From assembly GCA_023014485.1 (NCBI GenBank), contig JAJOZX010000090.1, positions 1,068,001 through 1,132,000 of the forward strand: 64,000 bases of DNA, written 5' to 3'. The notes beneath the pieces are model-generated. The model did no database searches, was not told the origin of the DNA, and saw only the letters and a program-made list of their open reading frames with translations. Shown here in pieces: positions 21,566 to 31,399 of the stretch (position 1 is its first letter; each line of letters opens with the position of its first letter). The stretch comes from Bathynomus jamesi (taxonomy: Eukaryota > Arthropoda > Malacostraca > Isopoda > Cirolanidae). The translations under genes were made by a program, and so were the position numbers.

Positions 21566-22245
21566 ACGAATAATAAACCAAATTAACCAAACTGTTAAAT
21601 GTAGGCCAAAAACAACGACAGACAAGTGGCCAAGTTTCGCAATTGGGCAACCAAACTTTCTACCCTGGGACCTTAATTCAATAATAACCCAAAATTAACC
21701 AAACCGGTAAAATGTAGGCCAAAACAACGACAGACGACTGGCCAAGTTTCGCAATTGGGCGACCAAACCTTTTACCCTGGGACCTTAATTCAATAATAAC
21801 CCAAATTAACCAGACCGGTAAAATGTAGGCCAAAACAACGACAGACGACTGGCCAAGTTTCGCAATTGGGCTACCAAACTTTCTACCCTGGGACCTTAAT
21901 TCAATAATAACCCAAAGTTAACCAAACCGGTAAAATGTAGGCCAAAACAACGACAGACGACTGGCCAAGTTTCGCAATTGGGCGACCAAACTTTTTACCC
22001 TGGGACCTTAATTCAATAATAACCCAAAATTAACCAAACCGGTAAAATGTAGGCCAAAACAACGACAGACGACTGGCCAAGTTTCGCAGTTGGGCTACCA
22101 AACTTTCTACCCTGGGACCTTAATTCAATAATAACCCAAAATTAACGAAACCGGTAAAATGTAGGCCAAAACAACGACAGACGACTGGCCAAGTTTCGCA
22201 ATTGGGCGACCAAACTTTTTACCCTGGGACCTTAATTCAATAATA
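21566..22245 (-). repeat. Tandem repeat of about 111 bp, six copies, in the BEL/Pao leader
   Basis: The words ACCCTGGGACCTTAATTC, AATGTAGGCCAAAACAACGA and CTGGCCAAGTTTCGCAATTG recur every 111-112 bp. The first copy is most diverged. The array lies between the primer binding site and Gag, so it would be in the genomic RNA leader. Confidence 0.93.
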
Positions 22246-22332
22246 CTCAACCCGTCTAGGCCTAACTTGGGCTACAATTTGCACAATCAGAACTTTGCCG
22301 AAAAATAGTCACTGACTCAGTCTTGGGGTAGA

Positions 22333-22351
22333 ATCCGGTTCTGAAGGACCA
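22333..22351 (-). promoter_or_regulatory. Probable primer binding site of BEL/Pao
   Basis: On the minus strand TGGTCCTTCAGAACCGG begins one base after the 5' LTR. A TGG start directly after the LTR fits pairing with a tRNA CCA end. I do not assign the tRNA. Confidence 0.65.
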
Positions 22352-22956
22352 TGTTATTTTATTTATTTGTCAGGTTCAAAATCCCAGCTGAGCCGTGAAC
22401 GGCCAAATTCTAAAGGGCCAGTTCTATCTGAAGCCCAAGTTAAGCTAAATTAAAACTTACGGATTTGAGATCCTATTAGGTCCTACCTCAGGGTAACCTC
22501 AGGGTTGCTGACTCGATGCGGGCCTACCTTAGACCTTAGTTACATGAATTTAATGTAAACAAAAAGGATACTATTTATGGTCTTCTTTCTCAACCTTGCA
22601 ACAACAACGCAACCTGGACTATTGCACGGTGCAACAATCTTGTATCTAAACAACCAAACTGAATTGCAAGAGAGCTCTCTACAAGACCACACCCTGTACG
22701 TACGACATCCCACAAACGAGTAGAAAGAACGCGCAGCGCCCCAAAATGATGCCAACAGTGTGACCAAACAATGATGCCACAAGAGCTCAAAAATGCTAGC
22801 TCTAAATTAAGTTAATTTTTCACTAACCTTACAATTATGAGATGGATATATATACACACCTTAACTTAATATATACAAGCAATGCTGCATCAATCAGCTT
22901 AGGCATCATATCGCCTTGGGACAACAATGGTTCTTCCTCTTCTAGATTTTCTAACA
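22352..22956 (-). repeat. BEL/Pao 5' LTR (element orientation minus)
   Basis: TGTTATTT...CTAACA, 605 bp, nearly identical to 15425-16024. Confidence 0.95.
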
Positions 22957-24430
22957 CTGAGCAACTATCTTTCAGGAAGATACTCACATGTCACATTTAA
23001 TGGCAAGTCATCCAAAAACAAGCTTTTTCCAAACGAGGTCCCTCAAGGCTCTGTTCTCTCACCAACACTGTTCAATTTATACATGCATGACATTCCAACA
23101 CCCATAGGTAACAAGCTTACCTTATTATCATATGTAGATGACATCACTCTAACATCCACCCACAACAACATCGACACCGCTAAAAATAACCTACAAATAT
23201 ACATAAACAGTATACAAGACTGGCTCACACATAATAGACTCAAAGTAGCGCCCACAAAATCAACCATCACCTTGCTAACAAGCAACACAAAAGAACACCA
23301 GATAACTCCACAGCTTACACTAAGCAACACCAACATTCCACACACTCACAGGACCAAAATACTTGGGCCCTTGGGGTAAAACACAACACATCATTATCTT
23401 TTGCAAACCACATTCAGGACAAATGTACGTCAAGAATTAACACGCTTAGGGTACAAACAGGCACAAACTTTGGACACCAGCAGGAAACAACATCACTCAT
23501 ATACAAACAATATATTCACTCAGTTATGGACTATGCTAGCCTATGCTGGGCACCCATTATCTGAAACACACGCATAAACACCTTACAGACAATACAAAAC
23601 AACGCACTTCTATCATTACCGGATGCACTCAAACACACACATAAACACCTTACAGACAATACAAAACAACACACTTCTATCATTACAGGATGCACTCAAA
23701 CAACACCAATATAACACCTGCACACAGAAACAAAAATACTGAAAGTTAGGGAACATTTAGACATGAGGGGAACACAATTCATGGCAGCAGCAACAACTAA
23801 CCCACAACACCCTTGCCACTACATGTACAATCATGCACCGACACCTCGCACCATTAAGGTAACACCAGAGAGACATTATAACCAAATACTCCATTCCATA
23901 CCACGCCCCACAGACATCACAGAGTACAGAAAACACATACACACACACCTAACCCATAAAGCACTGACACGACTCGGTCTGAATGCGGTCCTAGGTGCAA
24001 AGCCGCCACCCATTGACAGGTCAGAGACCAGCCTGAGCAGATTGGATTGGGTTAACTTAGCATGATTCCGATGTGGACATCACCCCAACTTACAGACATA
24101 TAAACACAGACTAGACAACTCCACAGATGACACCTGCCACCTGTGCCAGGACACACCACAAACATTGAACACATTATGACAGACTGTACAGCTCTAGCAC
24201 AACACAGAACACAACACAACATCACTTGTGCGCTGAACCTCTGGTCCACTCCGGAGAGGGCGATCGGTTACCTGCGTGCCGCCGGCTTGCTCGATCAGGG
24301 TGGGCTGATCCGCTAACCAACAACAACAACTATTACTTAATTTTATATGGACCCCTTGTATAATGTTTGTACCTGATGACTGTTGACTCTGAAATGAAGA
24401 TTGTTTGTTTGTTTGTTTTGTATTTCTCAT
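22957..24430 (+). pseudogene. Second LINE: RT C-terminal half, zinc knuckle and 3' tail
   Basis: After the BEL/Pao duplication the LINE resumes with NYLSGRYSHVTFNGK, then VPQGSVLSPTLFNLYMHDI and LLSYVDDITLTSTH (YVDD box), DWLTHNRLKVAPTKS. The frame breaks near 23378. Decayed C-terminal blocks include FRCGHHP-like and CHLCQDTPQTLN (CX2CX7H type knuckle known from Jockey/R1-group LINEs) near 24125-24165 and PERAIGYLRAAGLLDQGG near 24253-24300. The 3' end carries a GTTT/TTTG simple repeat at 24400-24420, which serves as the tail. Confidence 0.85.
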
Positions 24431-24730
24431 ATGTCTGTAGCTTTATTCCTTCCTATTATTACTTTTAATAGTCTTATAGGTTTTGTTCACTTTAATTATC
24501 GTTCCTGTCTCCTTACTTCATTATATTAGCTATCTATTTTTATAATTTCTAATAGGAATAGGTCTGAAAAGCATGTATGTTTCTTGAATATGATTTGAAA
24601 ACATTTAAACTCGCACTGCATCGTGAATCCATTTTTATTCGCAAAAAAATTTACTCATGTGACCTCAACTGACCTATCAGAGTGTGCATCCAGTCCTCTC
24701 ATATTCTTTTTAATATAGGTTTCTAGACTA
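24431..24730. other. AT-rich stretch without recognised feature
   Basis: No ORF, repeat or terminal structure seen between the LINE tail and the next element. Confidence 0.5.
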
Positions 24731-24766
24731 CAGTACTTTTTTTTCTAGGAAAAAGGTACTGGTACT

Positions 24767-25369
24767 CAGTGATGGGCACCGTTACATTAAATTGGGTGGC
24801 GTTACCGTTACTCGTTATACGTCGAAAATGTACTCAGCGTTACCGTTACATCGTTACTTTTGAAAATCCTTAAAGCGTTACCGTTACTCGATACATGTAA
24901 CGACGTTACAAGTAACTAGTTACATTTGATATTTGTTTATGTGCCTTCATACGTATTTTGAAACTACAGATAAACTTACAAATGGCAGCCATACCACATA
25001 AATTCTAATAACTACTATTATTGACTATATAAATGTTGTTCTCTTAAGAACGATATATTGCACAATAATTTGCACCCCAATGATTTTTGGGAAAGATGAA
25101 GAGACCTAGGAAATATAAATTTAGTTGTTGCCACTAACACGGAATAGTGAATTGCATTTAATAGTCCTCATGAATGGAATGTCAATGTTATCAAATTCAA
25201 GTATCGAATAACGAGTAACGAAAAAATCTGTTACATTGATACAAAATTTGCAAAGCGTTACCGTTACATTGATATATTTGAAAATCTTTCAGGCGTTACC
25301 GTTACTCGATACTTTTGTAACGTTCGTTACGTAACGTCGTTACATGTAACGCGTTACTGCCCATCTCTG
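24767..25369. mobile_element. hAT MITE with GTTACCGTTAC subterminal repeats, TSD CTGGTACT
   Basis: Exact 8-bp duplications CTGGTACT at 24759-24766 and 25370-25377. Ends CAGTGATGGGCACCG and inverted CAGAGATGGGCAGTAACG. Subterminal 100 bp on each side are built of CGTTACCGTTAC words. Noncoding. Confidence 0.92.
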
Positions 25370-25430
25370 CTGGTACTCAGATTGGTAAATATGCAGCACA
25401 TAGCCCCACCTCGACTTTTGGTACGAAAGT

Positions 25431-25616
25431 TAGTTATTAAGGTGTGTTCTCATGTGCTTTCCTCAGAAATGCCACTCATTTGCCCCGCGTTTAATTGAAA
25501 GTACGAAAAAAATTGGATTTTTTTTTCATTTTATTTTCAAGTAAACACGGGGCAAATGAGTAGCATTTCTGAATAAAGCACATGAAGACACACCCTAATA
25601 ACTAAATTTCGCACCT
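25431..25616. mobile_element. Foldback MITE of about 186 bp
   Basis: GTTATTAAGGTGTGTTC with AGAAATGCCACTCATTTGCC on the left pairs with the inverse on the right (GGCAAATGAGTAGCATTTCT, GACACACCCTAATAACT). Nearly the whole unit is one imperfect hairpin around a T-rich loop. Confidence 0.75.
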
Positions 25617-25635
25617 GTAAAATGTATGTTATTGC

Positions 25636-26006
25636 TAACCTAACCTAACCAGTACTTACGTATTATCGGGACTACCAAACTGTTTATTATGTACTTTTGC
25701 TCTCGTCATTTCCGTTTAAACTAACGAAAATATCACAACTTAACCTAACCAATCATCAAGGGCGTACAGTTGACCTAACCGGGCATTCAATTAATCTAAC
25801 CGGGCATTCAGTTGACCTAACCGGTTAGGTCAACTGAATGCCCGGTTAGGTTAATTGAATGCCAGGTCAACTGTACGCCCTTGATAATTGGTTAAGTTGT
25901 GATATTTTCGTTAGTTTAAACGAAAATGACGAGAGCAAAAATACATAATAAACAGTTTGGTAGTTCCGATAATACTAAGTACCACCTAACCTAACCTAAC
26001 CTAACC
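25636..26006. repeat. 370-bp near-perfect palindrome with CCTAA ends
   Basis: Centre at 25822/25823 (CCTAACCGGTTAGG). Arms read outward through GTCAACTGAATGCCCGG, ACTGTACGCCCTTGAT, TGTGATATTTTCGTTAG and AAACAGTTTGGTAGT, and both end in CCTAA-type repeats (25636-25650 and 25985-26006). The arm of this family recurs at 28566-28650 and 30920-30990. Confidence 0.9.
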
Positions 26007-26629
26007 GCTCGTGAATCGTCTCCTAAAATTTGCAACACTTCAACGTAGCCTACACAACTTTCACAAATCTCACTGGACATGTTCATGCGGCAAAAATTAA
26101 AACAGAAAGAACGATCTCATCATCTCAGCCGTGTCAAAGGCCAAGCAGTTTCCGTGATGTCACGGTCGGGAAACCACTTGATTGGTTCTTTAAAATTCCT
26201 AATTAGCTGTCATTGATTTAGTAAGGCGTGTCTGTAATTGATTGTTTTTGAGTGATTAACAGCCTACTATTGGTTAAAAAAGGTGCACTGTGATTGATCG
26301 TCCACACATTTCCAGAAAATTGTTTGAGAACGAGGATGTCTTATGCCTGCTGGCAGGTCGCGAAACAAAAAAATGGTTAAAACTTAAAAAAATCAATAAC
26401 TTCGTTAATTTTGAATTCCGGGGGAGTCTGGCTTTCAACAAATTTATTCTATTGTTGTATACTACCGAATGCTAACATCAAAAATTATGAACTCGAGGTG
26501 GGGCTATTTGCTGCATATTAACCCTCAGGGTAAATATGAGATTTGACGGACTCCTAGGGGGGGGGGGTAAATTTATTTATGTTTTGAAAAAAGGTGTTGG
26601 TACTGCGTATCGCCAGAAAAAAAGCACTG

Positions 26630-27300
26630 GGTCTCTACTTGCTGCTTGTAACCAGTTTCAAATGATGACAGCTTAAATATACTGGCATGTTTGACTATAC
26701 TGTAACTACATCACAGACGAATATGGCTTTATGCTGAACTCTGCTCAAGTATTACATCATAACCCGCGAAATATTGAGTGTTTTTCATTTCGTTCAAAAT
26801 TTGACTGGAAGGGTGAAAAAGAACGTGGGAACGAGTTTAGAACGTCAAAGTAAATAAAACTCAGTTTGGCCTACTTTTAGCTAGGCCTACTTCGCAGGCA
26901 GTTCAGGACAGGCAAAATAGGAAGAGTTCATTTTGGTAAGTATTCAGTGTGGTCACTGTGGAGGTTTGGTGTAGTGCATTTTACTTTATTTTCATGTGTC
27001 AGCCTTGTCTGTTTTCACTTAGTTATACTTTTTTCCCTTCATCTTTTTTTCCAGCCGTTCTGTGACCAGGGCTTTGGTTGCGTTCGCCTGTGGAGGCTGT
27101 GGGCCAGGAATTACATTAAATTTCATTTGGAAAAAATAAAGCTAATTAGGCCAAGTTAGCTAAATTTTAACTTCTTAAGCTTCCCTTAAAATTTTGACAC
27201 ACCTAATCCTTTAACATATATTATTTTAGGAATTTATATTAACTTCATGTAGTGTATTAACAAATTTTATAACCCTTTTTTTCTTTCCAGATCTATTAAA
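26630..27300. other. Region without recognised element; weak exon-like signals
   Basis: GTAAGTAT donor-like sequence at 26936 and pyrimidine-rich AG acceptors at about 27053 and 27291, with AATAAA at about 27134. No similarity recognised. See findings. Confidence 0.2.
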
Positions 27301-27315
27301 ATAACAGCATAGGTT

Positions 27316-27412
27316 ATATGTATATATACTGTGTATATGTATATATACTGTGTATATGTTATATATACTGTGTATATGTATATATACTGTGTATATGTAT
27401 ATATATATATAT
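27316..27412. repeat. TATATACTGTGTATATG minisatellite
   Basis: About five imperfect copies of a 17-20 bp unit ending in a (TA)n run. Confidence 0.9.
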
Positions 27413-27702
27413 ACTCTGGTTAGCTTCTGCCCAAATTTTTCATTCTGATGAAGGTCAAGCTTTTCACTCCACCTTAGACCTACAGTTTAATTAATGTAGA
27501 ATCTAAACCGGTAATTATATAGAAAACGGCGCAACCCGAAGTATGATGTAAAAAACATTTTATTAGGTCAATTTCGATGTGCTGAAGCCAAATCTGTTAA
27601 CCATTTGGTGTCCAAATGCTTCAAATTAGAGTAAATGTTATTTATATTTTACTCTTATTTTGAAGCATTTGCCTAAAAAATGGCTAACAAGCACATGAAA
27701 AC

Positions 27703-27725
27703 TAACCTAACCTAACCTAACCTAA
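27703..27725. repeat. (CCTAA)n, arthropod telomere-type repeat
   Basis: Four to five CCTAA units inside the Merlin element. Confidence 0.85.
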
Positions 27726-27894
27726 GAGTAAAATAACCACACATTGGGCACGACAACTCAGAAAGCAAAACACCATGTTTTTGGAAAAATAGAATTGCTT
27801 CTTCATCATTTTCGTAACACTTTACAATAGCTTCAATGTATCTAACAGAACACCCTTCACACTCCATTGCTATACAAACATTAAAAGGGCGCAT
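27712..27894 (-). pseudogene. N-terminal fragment of Merlin/IS1595-like transposase
   Basis: The 60-residue frame includes NDEEAILFFQKHGVLLSEL followed by CPMCGYFTLRLG. Merlin and IS1595 transposases begin with the same arrangement: an acidic stretch, AI.FLQ..G.L and a CX2C zinc ribbon. The catalytic core (DDE) is absent. The start Met is unclear; the second Met (MECEGC...) may be the true start. The upstream exon region is duplicated (27791-28213). Confidence 0.6.
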
Positions 27895-28213
27895 TTTAAA
27901 AGGGTTATAAAATTGCTTCTGTTAAGAACTACTTTGACTCGTGGAGCAAAATTATTGGAACCAAAACATAAATGATGGCAAATGAATGAACTTCAAAAAT
28001 TATAGAATTGCTTCTTCATCATTTTCGTAATACTTTACAATAGCTTCAATGTATCTAACAGAACACCCTTCACACTCCATTGCTATACAAACATTAAAAG
28101 GGCGCATTTTAAAAGGGTTATAAAATTGCTTCTGTTAAGAACTACTTTGACTCGTGGAGCAAAATTATTGGAACCAAAACATAAATGATAGGCAAATGAA
28201 TGAATTTCAAAAA
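27791..28213 (-). repeat. 213-bp direct duplication inside the Merlin element
   Basis: AGAATTGCTTCTTCATCA starts at 27791 and again at 28004; the two units match almost base for base through GAACACCCTTCACACTCC and GACTCGTGGAGCAAAATT. Confidence 0.9.
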
Positions 28214-28362
28214 TTTGTAATTTTATTTATAATCTGTAAAAATGTAATTTGCACACCAAATGGTTAACAGATTTGGCTTCAGCACATCGAAATTGACCTA
28301 ATAAAATGTTTTTTACATCATACTTTGGGTTGCGCCATTTTCTATATAATAACCTCTAAACC

Positions 28363-28557
28363 ATGCCCCACCAGCGGCCCAGTGTCTTAGCCATTAGGTC
28401 ACCCAGGGTACCCATTTATCTACCAACCACTTTCTTTATTCGTGTGGAAGGATGAATAGCTGGGTTTTGCTGCATGCTGGCTGCCATCACTGGGTCTTGA
28501 ACCCAAGGCTGATGGATTTGTAGTCAGTGATGCTAACCACACCACCACCAAGCCACA
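28363..28557 (-). mobile_element. tRNA-derived SINE-like sequence
   Basis: On the minus strand GTGGCTTGGTGGTGGTGTGG and TTAGCATCACTGA resemble a pol III box A, and GGGTTCAAGACCC about 65 bp from the start resembles box B. A second tRNA-like segment (CCTAATGGCTAAGACACTGG) follows near 28405-28385. No tail is visible; the Merlin element cuts the 3' side. Confidence 0.5.
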
Positions 28558-28799
28558 TATACAGTATATATATTGATGATTGGTTTGGTTAAGTTGTAAT
28601 ATTTTTGTTAGTTTTAACAAAAATATGATTAAACCTAACCAATTATCAATTTGTTGGGGTATAATGGAAAAGGGTAATTATTCGTTTTTATACCCAGTCT
28701 GTTTTTATGATGAGAAACTTTTCTGGTCCATTTTGAGGTGTTTTGCATGAATCTGCCATCTGTTTCCTGTGTAAATGTGTAGTTTTCAAGACATCCAAT

Positions 28800-30725
28800 A
28801 GAGAAATTAAATGTTGATAATAAAGAAATCACTGATGATACTGCTATTGCAGACACTTTAAATGCATATTTTACTTCAATAGCGGATAAGCTTCGCTCAC
28901 AATTAATAAATAATGATCACTCACCTCTAGAATATATGCCACCCAGCCCACTAAATTCATTTTCTTTTGTTCCTGCTACCTCTACTGAGGTCCAGAATAT
29001 TATTGGTAAATTAAAAAATACAAAAAATAACATTCATAACATTCCTGTACCTATATTGAAACTTGTTAAAGATAAGATATCTGTAACTTTGGCTAAAATT
29101 ATCAATCAAAGTATTTCCAAAGGAATATTCCCATCAATAATAAAAACTGGTTGTATAACACCCCTTTTTAAAGGGGGTGATCCTACACTAGCAACAAATT
29201 ACAGGCTGGTGTGTTCATTATCTGTGTTCAGCAAAGTTTTCGAAAAAATTGTAAAAAGTAGAATGCAGCGATATTTAGAATCTTACAATTTATTATCTCC
29301 AAATCAATATGGCTTCCGTAATAATAGAACAACGGAAATGGCTATTTTAAATCTTATGGAAAATGTAAATATAGCTAAGGAGAACAAAGAAATAATGATG
29401 TCAATATTTATGGATTTGAGTACCGTACTTAAGGCGTTTGATGTAATAGACCATAATATTCTACTTAATAAATTGTATTGTTATGGCTTTAGAGGGGCAA
29501 TCAGTGATTGGTTTAAAAGTTATTTGTCTGATAGATATAATTTTGTATCAGTAAATAAGGTTTGCTCCACTAAAGCGCTTGTCAAACATGGTGTGCCACA
29601 GGGCTCAGTGCTGAGTCCACTGTTATTTTTTATTATATATAAATGACCTTCCACGTTCATCTGATATAGGTACTGAACTTCATAATGTTTGCAGATGATA
29701 CAACTCTCTCCTTTTCTTGCAAAGATGTTAATACAGCTAAGAATATATTTCATTCAGAATTCATCAGTGTAATGAAATGGTTGACCACCAATAAACTCTT
29801 CCTAAATACCAGTAAAACAAATTTCATGATTTTTACTAATAAAAGAAATGTATATCTTGATGAACTCAATGTTAATGAAATCACCATAAAGGAGTGTACT
29901 GTAACAAAATTTCTTGGTGTAATGCTAGATAAGAATTTGCAATGGAGTGATCATGTAAATTATATCGCGAAAAAGATTTCAAGGAGTGTTGCTATAATGT
30001 TTAAACTTAGAAATGTAGTCCCTAAACAAGTTTTATTGACTCTCTATCATACTCTTGTTCTTCCTTATAACATACTGCACCCTTGTTTGGGGAAACTCCG
30101 CTAACAACGCATTAAATGGTATCTTTGTCATCCAAAAATGAGCAATAAGGTTATTATCTGATGCTGATTTCCTTGATCACTCTAGTGCATTATTTAAAGA
30201 GCTAAACCTACTAAAGCTCAATGATATAACCAAACTGGCACATTTTATTTTATTTACAAGTGTAAGAGCAAAATCATTAATTTGCAATGGGTAAATAGAT
30301 ATTTTGTAACTCATCAAGAAATCCACCCGTATCAGACCAGAAATAGATCAAAGATTGTTGTACCTCAATTTAGATTGTCTTCATCTCAAAAACTACCCAT
30401 TTTCATGGATTGAAACTATGGAATGACTTGCATGCCGATATAAAAAATATTGCGAATGTAAATTTGTTTAAAACCAAGTTAAAATCCCGATTAATAATGG
30501 GATACTAACAAAAATCTTGGATTAATGTCCACTAATAATGTTTAATATTGTCCATTAATATTGTTTAATATTGAAATACGGGCTTTAACTATTAATAATA
30601 CTTATTTACTTATTTATTTATTTTATTATTATTAATTTATAATGGCTAGCTGCTTATTTTTAATAAGAGCCCAGTAAAGCCTAAAGCTTAAGGGCCAAAT
30701 TAAAAAAAAAATAAATAAATAAATA
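28800..30725 (+). mobile_element. CR1/Jockey-like LINE, 5'-truncated, with A-rich tail
   Basis: RT-coding sequence from about 28808 is followed by a 3' UTR and a tail of AAATAAATAAATAAATAG ending at about 30725. It lies inside foldback arms. No endonuclease domain is present. Confidence 0.85.
28808..30470 (+). pseudogene. LINE reverse transcriptase
   Basis: The main frame (28936-29646) runs LKNTKNNIHNIPVPILKLV, GCITPLFKGGDPTLATNYR, NQYGFRNNRTTEMAIL, FMDLSTVLKAFDVIDHNIL, VPQGSVLSPLLFFIIY. A frameshift follows; the FADD polymerase box is in MFADDTTLSFSC at 29685. KFLGVMLDKNLQWSDHVNYI and the C-terminal HPYQTRNRSKIVVPQFRL (about 30325-30375) complete the RT and its downstream region. Upstream residues DDTAIADTLNAYFTSIADKL belong to the same protein. 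At least three frameshifts make it inactive. Confidence 0.9.
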
Positions 30726-30989
30726 GTTGAGCTTCACAATTATTTATGTCATTGTAAAAATTGTAAATTGTAAAAAGACTACTGTATTTATTTTATTATT
30801 AATAAAGGTTATTCTATCTATTTATCTATACGGTATATTGTCATCTCGAAAACTATGCATTTGCACAGGAAATGGATGGCAGTTTTATACAAAACACCTC
30901 AAAATTAACCAGAAAAGTTTGGTCTCATCATTTTCATTTAAACTAACGAAAATATCATGACTTAACCTAACCAATCATCAAGGGTGTAC

Positions 30990-31358
30990 AGTTGACCTAA
31001 CTGGGCATTCAATTGACCTAACTGGGCATTCAATTGACCTAACTGGGCATTCAATTGACCTAACTGGGCATTCAGTTGACCTAACTGGGCATTCAGTTGA
31101 CCTAACTGGGCATTCAGTTGACCTAGCTGGGCATTCAGTTGACCTAGCTGGGCATTCAGTTGACCTAGCTGGGCATTCAGTTGACCTAGCTGGGCATTCA
31201 GTTGACCTAGCTGGGCATTCAGTTGACCTAGCTGGGCATTCAGTTGACCTAGCTGGGCATTCAGTTGACCTAGCTGGGCATTCAGTTGACCTAGCTGGGC
31301 ATTCAGTTGACCTAGCTGGGCATTCAGTTGACCTAACTGGGCATTCAGTTGACCTAAA
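30990..31358. repeat. 21-bp minisatellite, about 17-18 copies
   Basis: Unit GTTGACCTAACTGGGCATTCA, with homogeneous internal variants containing CCTAGCTGGG and outer copies containing CCTAACTGGG. The same unit occurs twice per arm in the palindrome at 25636-26006. As 21 is divisible by three, a long repetitive ORF appears on the minus strand, which is not evidence for a gene. Confidence 0.95.
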
Positions 31359-31399
31359 TATCTTCTGATCTTTTTGTATTAGGCACTCAGTCACATTTT

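Larger units (their letters stand above)
15425..22956 (-). mobile_element. BEL/Pao LTR retrotransposon, nearly complete, TSD CTGAG
   Basis: Two near-identical LTRs (15425-16024 and 22352-22956) bound a 6.3-kb internal region coding on the minus strand in the order Gag-protease-RT-RNaseH-integrase. Target duplications CTGAG are at 15420-15424 and 22957-22961 and interrupt a LINE RT. Pol has a few frameshifts and one clear extra stop. High LTR identity indicates a recent insertion. Confidence 0.96.
24731..26629. mobile_element. Outer hAT-like element with CAGTRCTTTTTTT ends
   Basis: Left CAGTACTTTTTTTTCTAGG and inverted right CAGTGCTTTTTTTCTGGCG match. Inner words (TATGCAGCA and TAGCCCCACCTCGA) pair at both ends, giving about 100 bp of imperfect inverted repeat with the left side interrupted by a MITE. 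No clean 8-bp duplication remains. The interior has no transposase. Confidence 0.55.
27510..28354 (-). mobile_element. Merlin-type DNA transposon, non-autonomous, TSD TCTAAACC
   Basis: Exact 8-bp duplications TCTAAACC at 27502-27509 and 28355-28362. Inverted repeats of about 115 bp start GGTAATTATATAG and GGTTATTATATAG. GG tips with an 8-bp duplication fit Merlin. The minus strand carries the N-terminal part of a Merlin/IS1595-like transposase. Confidence 0.75.
28566..31000. mobile_element. Foldback element arms separated by a LINE insertion
   Basis: Left arm 28566-28795 (TTTTTGTTAGTTTTAAC, CTTTTCTGGTCCATTTTGAG, AATCTGCCATCTGTTTCC) pairs with the inverse in the right arm 30839-30990 (GAAAACTATGCATTTGCAC, CACCTCAAAATTAACCAGAA, AAACTAACGAAAATATC). 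The LINE at 28800-30725 sits between them. The arm is related to the palindrome at 25636-26006. A partial match (AATCTGCCATCTGTTTTTTG) also occurs at 33050. Confidence 0.65.

Noticed and set aside
15425..22956. Retroviral envelope or errantivirus gene in BEL/Pao
   Set aside because: No ORF between integrase and the 3' LTR; the C-terminal domain runs straight into the LTR.
24731..26629. Exact 8-bp duplication for the outer CAGTRCTTTTTTT element
   Set aside because: Flanks CTAGACTA and GTCTCTAC do not match; the element is kept on the strength of its inverted ends only.
30990..31358. CRISPR-like array
   Set aside because: Units are contiguous with no unique spacers, and the context is eukaryotic.
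30978..31394. 138-codon ORF of STECPAR heptads on the minus strand
   Set aside because: Produced by a 21-bp minisatellite whose unit length is a multiple of three; there is no promoter, conserved flank or domain.
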